A model generated the notes under the pieces. The model saw only the letters and a program-made list of their open reading frames with translations. It searched no databases and was not told the DNA's origin. A DNA stretch of 39,710 nt from Acidobacteriota bacterium (GTDB taxonomy: Bacteria > Acidobacteriota > Blastocatellia > Pyrinomonadales > Pyrinomonadaceae), in contig JAFAVK010000110.1 in assembly GCA_019242475.1 (NCBI GenBank), positions 1 to 39,710 on the forward strand, in the 5' to 3' direction. The position numbers and the translations under genes are program-made. Positions 32,532 to 39,710 of this stretch are shown one piece after another. Numbering within the stretch: the stretch's first letter is position 1; each line of letters opens with the position of its first letter.

Positions 32532-33557
32532 TCACGCGACGCTCTTCAACCAGTCCAGGTCGCGGCCGCGGTGGGCGGCCTGTTGGTCGAGCGCCTGTTC
32601 GACCGTCCAGCCCTGGTGGATGATGCCGCCGACGGCCTCGATGACGGCGAGCGGGTCGTCTTCGCCGGGGTAGAGGATGTTGCGGCCGACGAGCGCGCCG
32701 CGGACGTTCGGGCCGGCCCGGAGCCCCGCGAACAGCTCACGCAGAAAGGGCGTCGCGTCGCCGACCGGCTCGCCGCCGAGCAGGAGGATGGGGAGCGTCG
32801 TTGCGTTCGCCACCATCTCGTAGTTCTCACAAAAGGGGAGCTTCAGCCAGAGGTAGCGCGCGCTGTCGCCCAAAGCCGCGGCCGCGCCCGCCGTCCGCGC
32901 CAGCTCCTCGGCCGTCTTGACGATGCGGTAGACGCCGTGCCGCCCGTTATCTTCCTTTACCACCGGCAGCGACTCTAAGAACATCGGCAGCCCTACGGCG
33001 TTCAATTCCGTGATGGCTTTGACGGTGTCGAGCAGCGTCTTCAAAGAGTCCTTCTCGTCGTCGCAGAGGCGCAGGAGAATCTTCGCGCCGTCCAAGCCCC
33101 ACTCTTTGCACGACGCCGCGGTCGGCCCCGAGTTCGGGTCGTCAATCTCCCAGGCGCTCCCGAGCAGGCCGCCGCGGTTGAAGCTGGTGAGCAAGACCTT
33201 CTCGTCGAGGAAGCCCGCCGCGCCCGACTCTTGCAAAAGGTCGTGAATGACGAGCAGGTCTTCGATGATGTCCATCGTGGCGAGCAGGCCGTCCACGGCG
33301 TCGCTCATCAACACGCGCAGGATGCGCGCCATGTACTCGCGCCGGTCGGCCATCCTGAGCGGGTCGTCGCCGACGCGCGTCACGCGCCGCGCCGGGTGGT
33401 CGGCGGCGAGGATGTTGAGCCGGCCGTCCTTCGTCAGGCTCCCGCGCCGCTTCCTCTTCTTCGCCGCGCGCATCGAGCGCCCGGGGTCTGTGACCCGCAC
33501 GTCCGTCACCCGCGCCAGCACGGCGGCCGGCAGAAACTCTTTCGCGTCAAACCTCAA
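32532..33557 (-). CDS. Cgl0159-type (beta/alpha)8 aldolase, probable 5-dehydro-2-deoxy-6-phosphogluconate aldolase
   Basis: A 341-residue TIM-barrel protein of the deoC/LacD-like class I aldolase superfamily, close to the Cgl0159 family and to the aldolase-like domain found fused to IolC in some bacteria. Visible blocks: LNILAADHPARRV (48-60), LDGAKILLRL, and RYLWLKLPFCENYE, where K239 is a candidate Schiff-base lysine. Three bases after the IolC-type kinase stop, it would split that enzyme's product into dihydroxyacetone phosphate and malonic semialdehyde. The TTG start is supported by AGGAGGG about ten bases upstream, inside the end of the kinase gene. Residues 29-40 are unusually basic (RRAAKKRKRRGS-like). 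The iol context is suggestive, but no other iol gene is present. Confidence 0.82.
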   Translation of the reverse strand: MRFDAKEFLPAAVLARVTDVRVTDPGRSMRAAKKRKRRGSLTKDGRLNILAADHPARRVTRVGDDPLRMADRREYMARILRVLMSDAVDGLLATMDIIEDLLVIHDLLQESGAAGFLDEKVLLTSFNRGGLLGSAWEIDDPNSGPTAASCKEWGLDGAKILLRLCDDEKDSLKTLLDTVKAITELNAVGLPMFLESLPVVKEDNGRHGVYRIVKTAEELARTAGAAAALGDSARYLWLKLPFCENYEMVANATTLPILLLGGEPVGDATPFLRELFAGLRAGPNVRGALVGRNILYPGEDDPLAVIEAVGGIIHQGWTVEQALDQQAAHRGRDLDWLKSVA

Positions 33558-33560
33558 ACT

Positions 33561-34538
33561 TTAGAACCCTCCTCTTTCTTCGACGAAGGCCAGCGCCTCC
33601 TCTTCGTAAGGCATGAAGTTGGCGCAGCCGTGGCGCGTGACGACGATGGCGCCGCACGCGTTCCCCATCCGCGCCGAGCGGTACCAGTCCCAGCCCTTCA
33701 GGTAGCCGTACAGAAACCCGCCCGCGAAGGCGTCGCCCGCGCCGAGCACGTTCAGCACCTCGACCTTGAAGGTCGGCACCTCCAAGACCTCCCCGCCGCG
33801 CACGTGCACGAGCGTGTTCGCCGCGCCGCGCTTCAAGACCAGAGCCTCCGGCCCCGCGGCGAGCACGCGCGCGACGGCCTCGCCCGTCCAGCCCGTGAGG
33901 AAGGCCGCCGAGACCTCCTCGGACGTGCCGAGCACGACATCGACGAGCGGCAACAGCGACCGCACGGCGACGCCGTAGGCGCGCACGTCCGGCCAGAGTT
34001 CGGCGCGGAAGTCGAGGTCGAGAATGACCGGCGTGTGGTAGGCGCGCGCCTGCTCGGCGGCGAAGAGCGTGGAGTCGCGGCTCGGCTGCCGCGCGAGCCC
34101 CGAGCCCGTCAAAAGCAGCGCGCGGCTCGCGGGGATGGGGGCGGCGAGCACGTCGTTGATGCTCAACTCGAAGTCCGGCCCGCCCTCCCTGTAGGGCACA
34201 ATGGGGAAGCGGTCGGGCGGCTCGATCCCGAGGAGGAAAGCGCTCGTGCGCCGGCCGCGCTTGCGCACGCCGTACTTCGTCTCGACGCCCTCGCGGTCGA
34301 GGAAGCCCTTGATGAAGTCGCCGACGAGGTCTTCGCCCACGGCGTTGAGGAGCGCCGTGCGCAGGCCGAGTCGGCGCGCGCTGACGGCGATGTTGGTCGG
34401 GCAGCCGCCGACGTAGGCGGCGAAGCTCTTAATCTCTGTGAAGGGCGCGCCGACCTCGTTCGCGTAGAGGTCGATTGAGCTGCGCCCCACCGTCAGCAGG
34501 TCGAACTCGCGCCCCGTCCCTGTCCCCTTGTCTGTCAT
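33561..34538 (-). CDS. iolC: PfkB-family kinase, 5-dehydro-2-deoxygluconokinase type
   Basis: A 325-residue cytoplasmic sugar kinase of the PfkB/ribokinase family. The N-terminus LLTVGRSSIDLYANEVGAPF and YVGGCPTNIAVSARRLGL are characteristic of IolC, which phosphorylates 2-deoxy-5-keto-gluconate in inositol breakdown. The second PfkB signature is NVLGAGDAFAGGFLYGY with catalytic base D269. It lies four bases after the MFS transporter gene and three before the aldolase gene, a kinase-aldolase pair as in inositol catabolism. 2-Keto-3-deoxygluconate kinase is the main alternative, but the N-terminal motif favours IolC. IolA, IolB, IolD, IolE and IolG are not in the window. Confidence 0.85.
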   Translation of the reverse strand: MTDKGTGTGREFDLLTVGRSSIDLYANEVGAPFTEIKSFAAYVGGCPTNIAVSARRLGLRTALLNAVGEDLVGDFIKGFLDREGVETKYGVRKRGRRTSAFLLGIEPPDRFPIVPYREGGPDFELSINDVLAAPIPASRALLLTGSGLARQPSRDSTLFAAEQARAYHTPVILDLDFRAELWPDVRAYGVAVRSLLPLVDVVLGTSEEVSAAFLTGWTGEAVARVLAAGPEALVLKRGAANTLVHVRGGEVLEVPTFKVEVLNVLGAGDAFAGGFLYGYLKGWDWYRSARMGNACGAIVVTRHGCANFMPYEEEALAFVEERGGF

Positions 34539-34542
34539 CCCT

Positions 34543-35853
34543 CTAAGCAGCCTCCTCCAAAGGCCGGCGCGGGTCGATGAAAAGCCACATCACGACGCCG
34601 CCGAACATGATGGCCGCCGCGATGTAGAAAGGGATCGTCCAGGAGCCCCACGTCTGCACCACGTAGCCGAAGATAATCGGGGCCGCCGTCCCCGCGAGGT
34701 TGCCGAACATGTTCGTCGTCCCGCTGACGACGCCCGCGCGGCGCCTTCCGATGTCGAGGCAGGTGGCCCACACCGCGGGCGTCGTCAAAAACTGGAAGAA
34801 GAGCGCGACCGAGATGAGCGCGGCCGCGACGAACTTCTCCTCGGCGCGCGCGACGAAGACGAGCATCAAGGCGCTCATCGTCAGCCCGAAGGCGCCGAGC
34901 CCGCTGCGCGCCAGCTTGTGCCGGCCGGCGCGGACGAGCGCGTCCGTGATCCAACCGCCGCAGACGAAGGCCAGAGCCCCGCACAGCCACGGCAGCGAAG
35001 AGAAGATGCTGGCCCAGTCCTTGTCGAACCCGCGCGCCTGAATCAAATAGGTCGGCAGCCACGTGATGTAGAAGTAGAGCCCGTAGCCGTAGCAGACGTA
35101 CATCGCGCACAGGAAGAAGATGTTCCTGCTCCTGACGAAGACGCGCCACGGTATCTCGTGCTCGCGCTTCTCGGGCGGCGCGGCGCCCGCGCGGATGAAC
35201 TCGACCTCGGCCTCGTTCACCGAAGGGTGCTCCTCGGGCGTGTCGCGGAACCAGTGGTACCAGACGACGCACCAGACGAGGCCGAGCAGCCCGCACTCGA
35301 CGAACGGGAGCCGCCACCCCTGCCGGTCGATGAGGTAGAAGACGATGAAGGGCGTGGCGGTGGCGCCGAGCGCGTGGCCGATGCAGACGGCGCCCATCGC
35401 GCGCCCGCGCTGCGCCGCCGGGAACCAGCGCGAGACGGTGGACGCCGAGTTCGGAATCGCCCCGGCCTCGCCCGCGCCGAACAGCAGGCGGATGACGAAG
35501 AGCGAGGCGAAGCCCACGCTCGCCGCCGTCAGCATCGTGAAGGCCGACCACCAGAGGACGATGCGCGTCAGCGCGCGGCGCGTGCCGAAGCGGTCGCCGA
35601 ACCACCCAGAAGGCACCTCGAAGAGCGCGTAGGCGAAGGTGAAGGCGCTGTAGACGTAACCCATCTGTACCGGCGAGAAGTCGAACTCCTTCATGATGGA
35701 CGGCCCGGCGATGGAGATGCACAGGCGGTCGAGATAGGTGAGCGCCGCCAGCCCCACGAGCAGCGCCAGCGCCTTGTAGCGCGCGTTCGTCGGCCGCGCC
35801 GCCACGGCCGCCGCCGAAGTGAAGGGACGACTCTTCGTCTCGCTGACTTGCAT
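34543..35853 (-). CDS. MFS transporter, anion:cation symporter (ACS) family
   Basis: A 436-residue inner-membrane carrier with about twelve hydrophobic segments. ACS-type features are LTYLDRLCISIAGPSIMKEF in the first helix region, YVYSAFTFAYALFEVPSGWF, GDRFGTRRALTRIV (the MFS loop 2-3 motif), FGAGEAGAIPNSASTVSRWF and a long central loop. Known ACS carriers import hexuronates, glucarate, galactonate or related anions with protons. The ATG at 35853 is chosen because GGAGG sits six bases upstream; an in-frame GTG at 35871 covers that site and is rejected. Placed ahead of the kinase and aldolase, it probably imports their acid-sugar or polyol precursor. Confidence 0.92.
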   Translation of the reverse strand: MQVSETKSRPFTSAAAVAARPTNARYKALALLVGLAALTYLDRLCISIAGPSIMKEFDFSPVQMGYVYSAFTFAYALFEVPSGWFGDRFGTRRALTRIVLWWSAFTMLTAASVGFASLFVIRLLFGAGEAGAIPNSASTVSRWFPAAQRGRAMGAVCIGHALGATATPFIVFYLIDRQGWRLPFVECGLLGLVWCVVWYHWFRDTPEEHPSVNEAEVEFIRAGAAPPEKREHEIPWRVFVRSRNIFFLCAMYVCYGYGLYFYITWLPTYLIQARGFDKDWASIFSSLPWLCGALAFVCGGWITDALVRAGRHKLARSGLGAFGLTMSALMLVFVARAEEKFVAAALISVALFFQFLTTPAVWATCLDIGRRRAGVVSGTTNMFGNLAGTAAPIIFGYVVQTWGSWTIPFYIAAAIMFGGVVMWLFIDPRRPLEEAA

Positions 35854-35889
35854 GACTGACCTCCGCCACACCCCGGAGCCGTTTAAAAT

Positions 35890-38800
35890 TCAGCGCGTCT
35901 GAACTGTCTGCCGACCGGGGCTCACCTTCAGGGTGAAGATTTGCCGCGGGCCGATGCTGAACTCTAAAGGGTTACCCCCCGACACCGGCCGGCCGCACTC
36001 CTCGACCGCGTTGCAGGCTTCGCCCGCCCAACCTTTCAAGAGCGGCCCGCCGACCTTGACCTCGGCGCGCGCGCCGCCCAGCTCGATGAAGCGCATCACC
36101 GTGCCCGCGCCGTCCTCGGCCCGCTTCCACGCGCTCAGCAAGACCGAAGGGCTGTCCACGTCGAGGAGGCTCGCCTGCGCCGCCGGCAAAGTCTTGCGCG
36201 CGGGGTAGGTCTGATCCTGCGACTTGACGAGCGTGCGTTCGAGCGGCGTCGTCTCCTCCCAGCCCATGCGCGCCATCGCCACCTGGTCTAACGCGCGCGC
36301 GCTCGTCAGCACGTAGCGGAACGTGAACTCGCCGCCCTGCGCCGCGACGTAGTTGGTGTTCCAGTAGTTGTTCAACGCGTAGGAGAAGAGCGCCGGGCCG
36401 GCCGGCTTGAACTCCTTCGGCCAGGTGCCGCGTACGATATCACCGAACGTCCAGAGGAAAGAATCGCGGTTGACGACGGCGACCGTCAAACGCTCGTCGC
36501 CCACCGAAGCCCAGTTCTGCGAAGAGAACCATTCGCGCCCCGCGCCGGGCATCATGTCCTTCGCGGGGTTGACCACGGCCGTCTGCACGTCGAAGCGGAA
36601 CTGCGGGTCGCGCACCGCCACGGGGAAGGCGAAGTAGACGCCCTCCTTTTGGTAGACCACGTCCTTGCGCACGCGGTAGTCGATCTCGATCTTCTTCGCG
36701 CCGTCGAAGAGGACGACTTCGGTCTCGACGCGCGGCGTGTTCGGCGCGCTGCTCTCGAGGACGGCGCGCGCCCCCGTCGGCGTCTTCTCCGCCGAGACCA
36801 CGCGACCGCCCGCGGCCCTGTGCACTTCGAGCCGCGCGACGGGCGAGGTCTTGCGGTAGGTGAGCATCTGGTTCGGGAACTGGTCGCCGCCCGTCACGTA
36901 GACGTACTGGCCGAAGCGGTACGGACTGGAAGAATCGACCAGCTCGCGCCCGAGCTGCTTGTCGAAGATGCTCTTGATCGAGCCGCTCTCGGCGTCGAGC
37001 TGGACGCGGTAGAAGTCGTTCTCAATCGTGTCGGGCCGGGCCGTCGAAGGGGTTGTGGACGAAGGGGTCGGGCTCGCGTTCGACGGTGGCGGCGCCTTGT
37101 CGCGGACGTGGTAGGTGCGGTAGCCCATCGCGGGGACTTCGCGCGCGAGGAAGCGTATGCGCTGGTAGGCCGGGTGGTCTTCGAGCACCTCGAAGGGGAC
37201 GACCCTTTGAGTTTCGAGGTCAACGATCTCGCGCGTCTTCTGCAAATCGAAATCGACCCGGCCGTCGCGCCGCCAGTTGAGCGTGTTGAAGACGACGAGC
37301 GCGCGCTCCGGCGTCTCGACGCTCCCGGCAATCGTCGTCATCGCGCGGTCGAGCACGTATTCGATCCGGTCGCGCGCCATCGACGCGCGCAGGCGCTTGT
37401 AGGCCAGCTCGCGCTCCGAGTCCTCGCTGTGCGGCTCGGTCACGCTCCGCCCCCAGCCCCACGTGTGCTCGTTCATGACGAAGATGCTGTCCCACATCGA
37501 ATCGAGCGCCGCCCGCGGCGGGCGTGAGCGCGGGTCAACGAGCGAGGCGATGGTCGAGAGCTTCTCGGCCGAGACCGCGCGCCGCTCGTTCTCACGCTCC
37601 AACGCGGCATGAAGCGCGTCCGAGGCCACGCCGTCCTCCCAGTAAGGCCCGCCATCGCCGCGCACCACGGGCAGCCTGTCCGCGACGCCTGATGAAATCT
37701 TCTCCAGCGCCTCGCCGAAACCCGCGAAGGCGAGCCGCGGGTACTCGAACCGCGCGTTCCACTCGCGCACGATGTCGGCCTGCGACTTGTGCAGCGAGGT
37801 GTTCTCCCACTGGCTGCCGTGGAGCAAAACGGCCGAGGGCGCGTAGTCGGGCCGCTCGTAGACGTTGAGGAAAGTCCGCAAGCCCTCGTAGCCGTTGGCG
37901 AGCCGCGGCGGCAGTCCGAACTCGCTCCCGATCTGGTGGTAGTGGCGCGCGTACCAGAGCAGCACGCGCGAGCCGTCCGGCCCCTCCCACCAGAAGGGCG
38001 AGCGGCGGTGCAGATCGCCGAGCATGAGCGTCGGCCCGCGGTCGGCGTTCGCCGCGGCCGAGAAATACTTGATGCCCGCGGCCGCGAGGATCGAGGCGTA
38101 AGACCAGGTGTAAGAGGGCACGTCCGTGATGTTGACGTAGTCCCAAGGCCCGCCGTGCTCGCGGTTGAATTTGTGCGAGGCGTAGAAGGAGCGGAGCAGC
38201 ACCTCGGCCGTGCCCGCGCCCGTCAGCATGACGGAGTGCTGCGCGGGCACGAAGATTTTCCGAGCGCGCACGGCGTCGTAAAACTTCCTCCGCTCCTCCT
38301 CGCTGCGCCCTTCGAGGAACTGCTGCGCCTGCCAGTAGCCGTCGAGGCTGAAGCGGAACTCGGGCCGCTCGGCCGTCATCTCCAAAGCCTCGTCCACGAC
38401 GCGGCTGTGCAATTCGGCCAGCTTGGTCTGGAAGTCCGAGTAGCCGATGTCGAGGTGCTCGTGCGGCACCAGGTAGACCGTCCACTTCCGGCGGGGCGTG
38501 AGCGTCTGCGCGAAGTCGTAGTCGCGGTCGTCGGCGTTGACCCTCACGTTGGCGCGCGTCCCGGCGGCGAACTGCGGGACGAGGAACTCGAAGCGCTGCT
38601 CGCCGAAGTCGCCCGCGGGCGCGAGCAACTGCGTGTGGTGCCGGCCGCCCAGCGAGAGCGTGACCTTGCCCTTCGGCGCCGAGCCCGACCAGCGCACGAG
38701 GACGGAGACGACCTCCGAAAGCCCCGCCCCCTCGCGCCTGTAGAAGATCGTCGGCGTCGCCTCGGCCGCCGAGACGCCGGGCGACGTCGCCGTCGAAGAC

Positions 38801-39381
38801 TCCTCGTAGAGCGCGAGCGCGTCGTAACGGAGCAGGTCGTCGGCCGTCTCCTCGCCGCCGGGCAAAGCCGTCGAGAGCGGGTCGGCCACGGCCGTTAGAG
38901 AGATTTCGTTCGCGCCCCTGCGGAGGAACCCCGCCGGTATCTCAACGTCGAGCTTGCCGACGGCGTACTGCGGGAAGATGGAGGCTTCGAGGTTGCCCTC
39001 TTCAAAATCCTTCTCGGGCCGCTGGTAGAACCAACCCCTGTGCCCGTTCACCTCCAACTGCACGACCGGCACGCGCGGCGAGTTCAAGATGAGGCCGAGC
39101 CTCAGCCGGTAAAGGCCGCGCGGCTCGTCCGCCAATTCAAACCTGACGACGCGCGCCGAGGCCGCGTCGGCCTTCGAAGCGACCACGGCCTGCTGCGTCG
39201 CGCCCCAGTCCTGCGCGCGCCCGCGGCCCGCGTCGAACGGCCCCACGGCCTGCTGCAAGCCGAACTCGTCCGAGGAGCTGTTGAACTCCCCGATCTGCCA
39301 CACGGGCCGCTCCTCCTGCGCCGCGGCGCAGACGGCGAAGATGAAGATGAGGATGAAAGACAGAGGAGAACGTCGGTGCAT
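35890..39381 (-). CDS. Large exported GH38-related alpha-mannosidase-like protein with RhgB-type N-terminal domain
   Basis: A 1163-residue exported protein. Signal peptide at 1-21; a beta-sandwich at about 26-195 starting VWQIGEFNSSSDEFGL, similar to the C-terminal carbohydrate-binding domain of rhamnogalacturonan lyases (PL4/RhgB); then a GH38-like catalytic domain from about 300 and GH38 C-terminal beta domains to the end. The zinc motif is VPHEHLDIGYSD (H309, D311) in place of the usual HSHxDxxW, and the nucleophile candidate is D420 in NITDVPSYTW, not DxFGH. SPFWWEGPDGSRVLLW and MNEHTWGWGR are shared with mannosidases. A proline/serine/threonine linker sits near residue 770. The ATG 39381 is taken over a TTG one codon earlier. 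Substrate is uncertain: it may not be a mannosidase. It lies 36 bases before the MFS gene. Confidence 0.82.
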   Translation of the reverse strand: MHRRSPLSFILIFIFAVCAAAQEERPVWQIGEFNSSSDEFGLQQAVGPFDAGRGRAQDWGATQQAVVASKADAASARVVRFELADEPRGLYRLRLGLILNSPRVPVVQLEVNGHRGWFYQRPEKDFEEGNLEASIFPQYAVGKLDVEIPAGFLRRGANEISLTAVADPLSTALPGGEETADDLLRYDALALYEESSTATSPGVSAAEATPTIFYRREGAGLSEVVSVLVRWSGSAPKGKVTLSLGGRHHTQLLAPAGDFGEQRFEFLVPQFAAGTRANVRVNADDRDYDFAQTLTPRRKWTVYLVPHEHLDIGYSDFQTKLAELHSRVVDEALEMTAERPEFRFSLDGYWQAQQFLEGRSEEERRKFYDAVRARKIFVPAQHSVMLTGAGTAEVLLRSFYASHKFNREHGGPWDYVNITDVPSYTWSYASILAAAGIKYFSAAANADRGPTLMLGDLHRRSPFWWEGPDGSRVLLWYARHYHQIGSEFGLPPRLANGYEGLRTFLNVYERPDYAPSAVLLHGSQWENTSLHKSQADIVREWNARFEYPRLAFAGFGEALEKISSGVADRLPVVRGDGGPYWEDGVASDALHAALERENERRAVSAEKLSTIASLVDPRSRPPRAALDSMWDSIFVMNEHTWGWGRSVTEPHSEDSERELAYKRLRASMARDRIEYVLDRAMTTIAGSVETPERALVVFNTLNWRRDGRVDFDLQKTREIVDLETQRVVPFEVLEDHPAYQRIRFLAREVPAMGYRTYHVRDKAPPPSNASPTPSSTTPSTARPDTIENDFYRVQLDAESGSIKSIFDKQLGRELVDSSSPYRFGQYVYVTGGDQFPNQMLTYRKTSPVARLEVHRAAGGRVVSAEKTPTGARAVLESSAPNTPRVETEVVLFDGAKKIEIDYRVRKDVVYQKEGVYFAFPVAVRDPQFRFDVQTAVVNPAKDMMPGAGREWFSSQNWASVGDERLTVAVVNRDSFLWTFGDIVRGTWPKEFKPAGPALFSYALNNYWNTNYVAAQGGEFTFRYVLTSARALDQVAMARMGWEETTPLERTLVKSQDQTYPARKTLPAAQASLLDVDSPSVLLSAWKRAEDGAGTVMRFIELGGARAEVKVGGPLLKGWAGEACNAVEECGRPVSGGNPLEFSIGPRQIFTLKVSPGRQTVQTR

Positions 39382-39406
39382 CAATCACGATCTCTCGTTC
39401 GAGACG

Positions 39407-39710
39407 TTAAGGCTTGACGCGCTCAAGCCAGTCGAAGAGGGGCTGCGCGGGCCTGACCCCGTCGCCTTCATCGGACACGGTGACGGCGAGGACGCGTATC
39501 TTCTCGTCGTCGGGCAGCGTCAGCGTCTTCGCGCCCGCGGGGATGTCGAGGGCGTAGGCGAAGAGGTACGAGTACGCGTAAGGCTCGCTCAGGCCGTCGG
39601 GGCGGTGTCGGTGCGAGGCGAACCAGGCGATGGGCGCGGGCTTGATGAAGCCGGGCTTGATGCCGGTCATCTCGGCGTAAGGGTCGTTGCGGTAGTAGGG
39701 CGAGCGGATG
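39407..39710 (-). CDS. C-terminal end of a large glycosidase-like protein, cut by the window edge
   Basis: An open frame of 100 codons runs from the right edge to a stop at 39407-39409. It has NDPYAEMTGIKPGFIKPAPI, AWFASHRHRPDG, YSYLFAYALDIPAGAKTLTL and IRVLAVTVS, a pattern I associate with the last domain of large GH38-type proteins in acidobacteria, where a beta-sandwich with an ASHRH motif ends the chain. An internal ATG at 39670 is not the start, because the frame continues upstream with sensible sequence. It lies 25 bases before the GH38-related gene and is probably co-transcribed. The family is inferred from recall and not certain. Confidence 0.65.
   Translation of the reverse strand, partial: IRSPYYRNDPYAEMTGIKPGFIKPAPIAWFASHRHRPDGLSEPYAYSYLFAYALDIPAGAKTLTLPDDEKIRVLAVTVSDEGDGVRPAQPLFDWLERVKP

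Noticed and set aside
1..39710. CRISPR array, phage, integrase or IS element
   Set aside because: No regularly spaced repeats with unique spacers and no transposase or integrase motifs were found; the repeats seen are isolated palindromes or a short tandem run.

Overview
The window looks like chromosomal DNA of a G+C-rich Gram-negative bacterium, most likely an acidobacterium and possibly class Blastocatellia. The grounds are a 1255-residue TonB-dependent receptor with an N-terminal carboxypeptidase-regulatory-like domain (the Oar-like type abundant in Acidobacteriota), many exported glycosidases, GTG and TTG starts, and dispersed palindromic repeats. The phylum call is inference from gene style. 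No rRNA, tRNA, CRISPR array, integrase or transposase was seen.

Layout. 1-2221 (minus): start of an ECF sigma factor cut by the window edge, then an ABC-2 type exporter (ATPase and permease overlapping by 4 bases). 2321-4079: a small secreted protein and a nitrilase-superfamily amidase, divergent around a perfect palindrome. 4581-5510: an exported TPR protein. 5642-15898 (plus): a compact five-gene saccharolytic operon, ROK sugar kinase, GH13, GH3 with PA14 insert, GH92 and GH36, bounded by a recognisable promoter and a 46-base perfect palindrome that can terminate both strands. 15917-19684 (minus): the TonB-dependent receptor. 20011-29578 (minus): a second operon, read from high to low coordinates: sugar-binding lipoprotein, RbsC-type permease, DUF4965/DUF1793 'glutaminase' family protein, GmhA-type sugar-phosphate isomerase, Tat-exported GH38 and a CehA/McbA-type metallohydrolase. 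29819-32479 (plus): a tight trio of racemase-fold protein, OtnK-type acid-sugar kinase and OtnC-type decarboxylase. 32532-39710 (minus): a tandem set read from a partial protein resembling large alpha-mannosidases, through a 1163-residue divergent GH38 protein and an MFS transporter, to an IolC-type kinase and a Cgl0159-type aldolase.

How the genes may work together. GH92, GH38 and two further GH38-related proteins point to mannose-rich glycans (high-mannose N-glycans, fungal or yeast mannoprotein). GH3, GH13 and GH36 would remove beta-glucosyl/xylosyl, alpha-glucosyl and alpha-galactosyl residues. Outer-membrane uptake would use the TonB receptor and inner-membrane uptake the ABC and MFS systems, with phosphorylation by ROK. 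The OtnK/OtnC and IolC/aldolase pairs are both of types known to yield dihydroxyacetone phosphate, so two minor acid-sugar or polyol routes appear grafted onto the glycan locus. Two CG-centred palindromes of the LacI-family type sit at the heads of the two large operons and suggest shared control. Substrates are inference.

Most worth testing: the single-cysteine 'racemase' tied to otnK/otnC without the usual isomerase or dehydrogenase; a heptanucleotide repeat at the first codons of the GH13 gene; the divergent GH38 active site; a GmhA isomerase inside a mannosidase operon; and a transporter pair with no ATPase.
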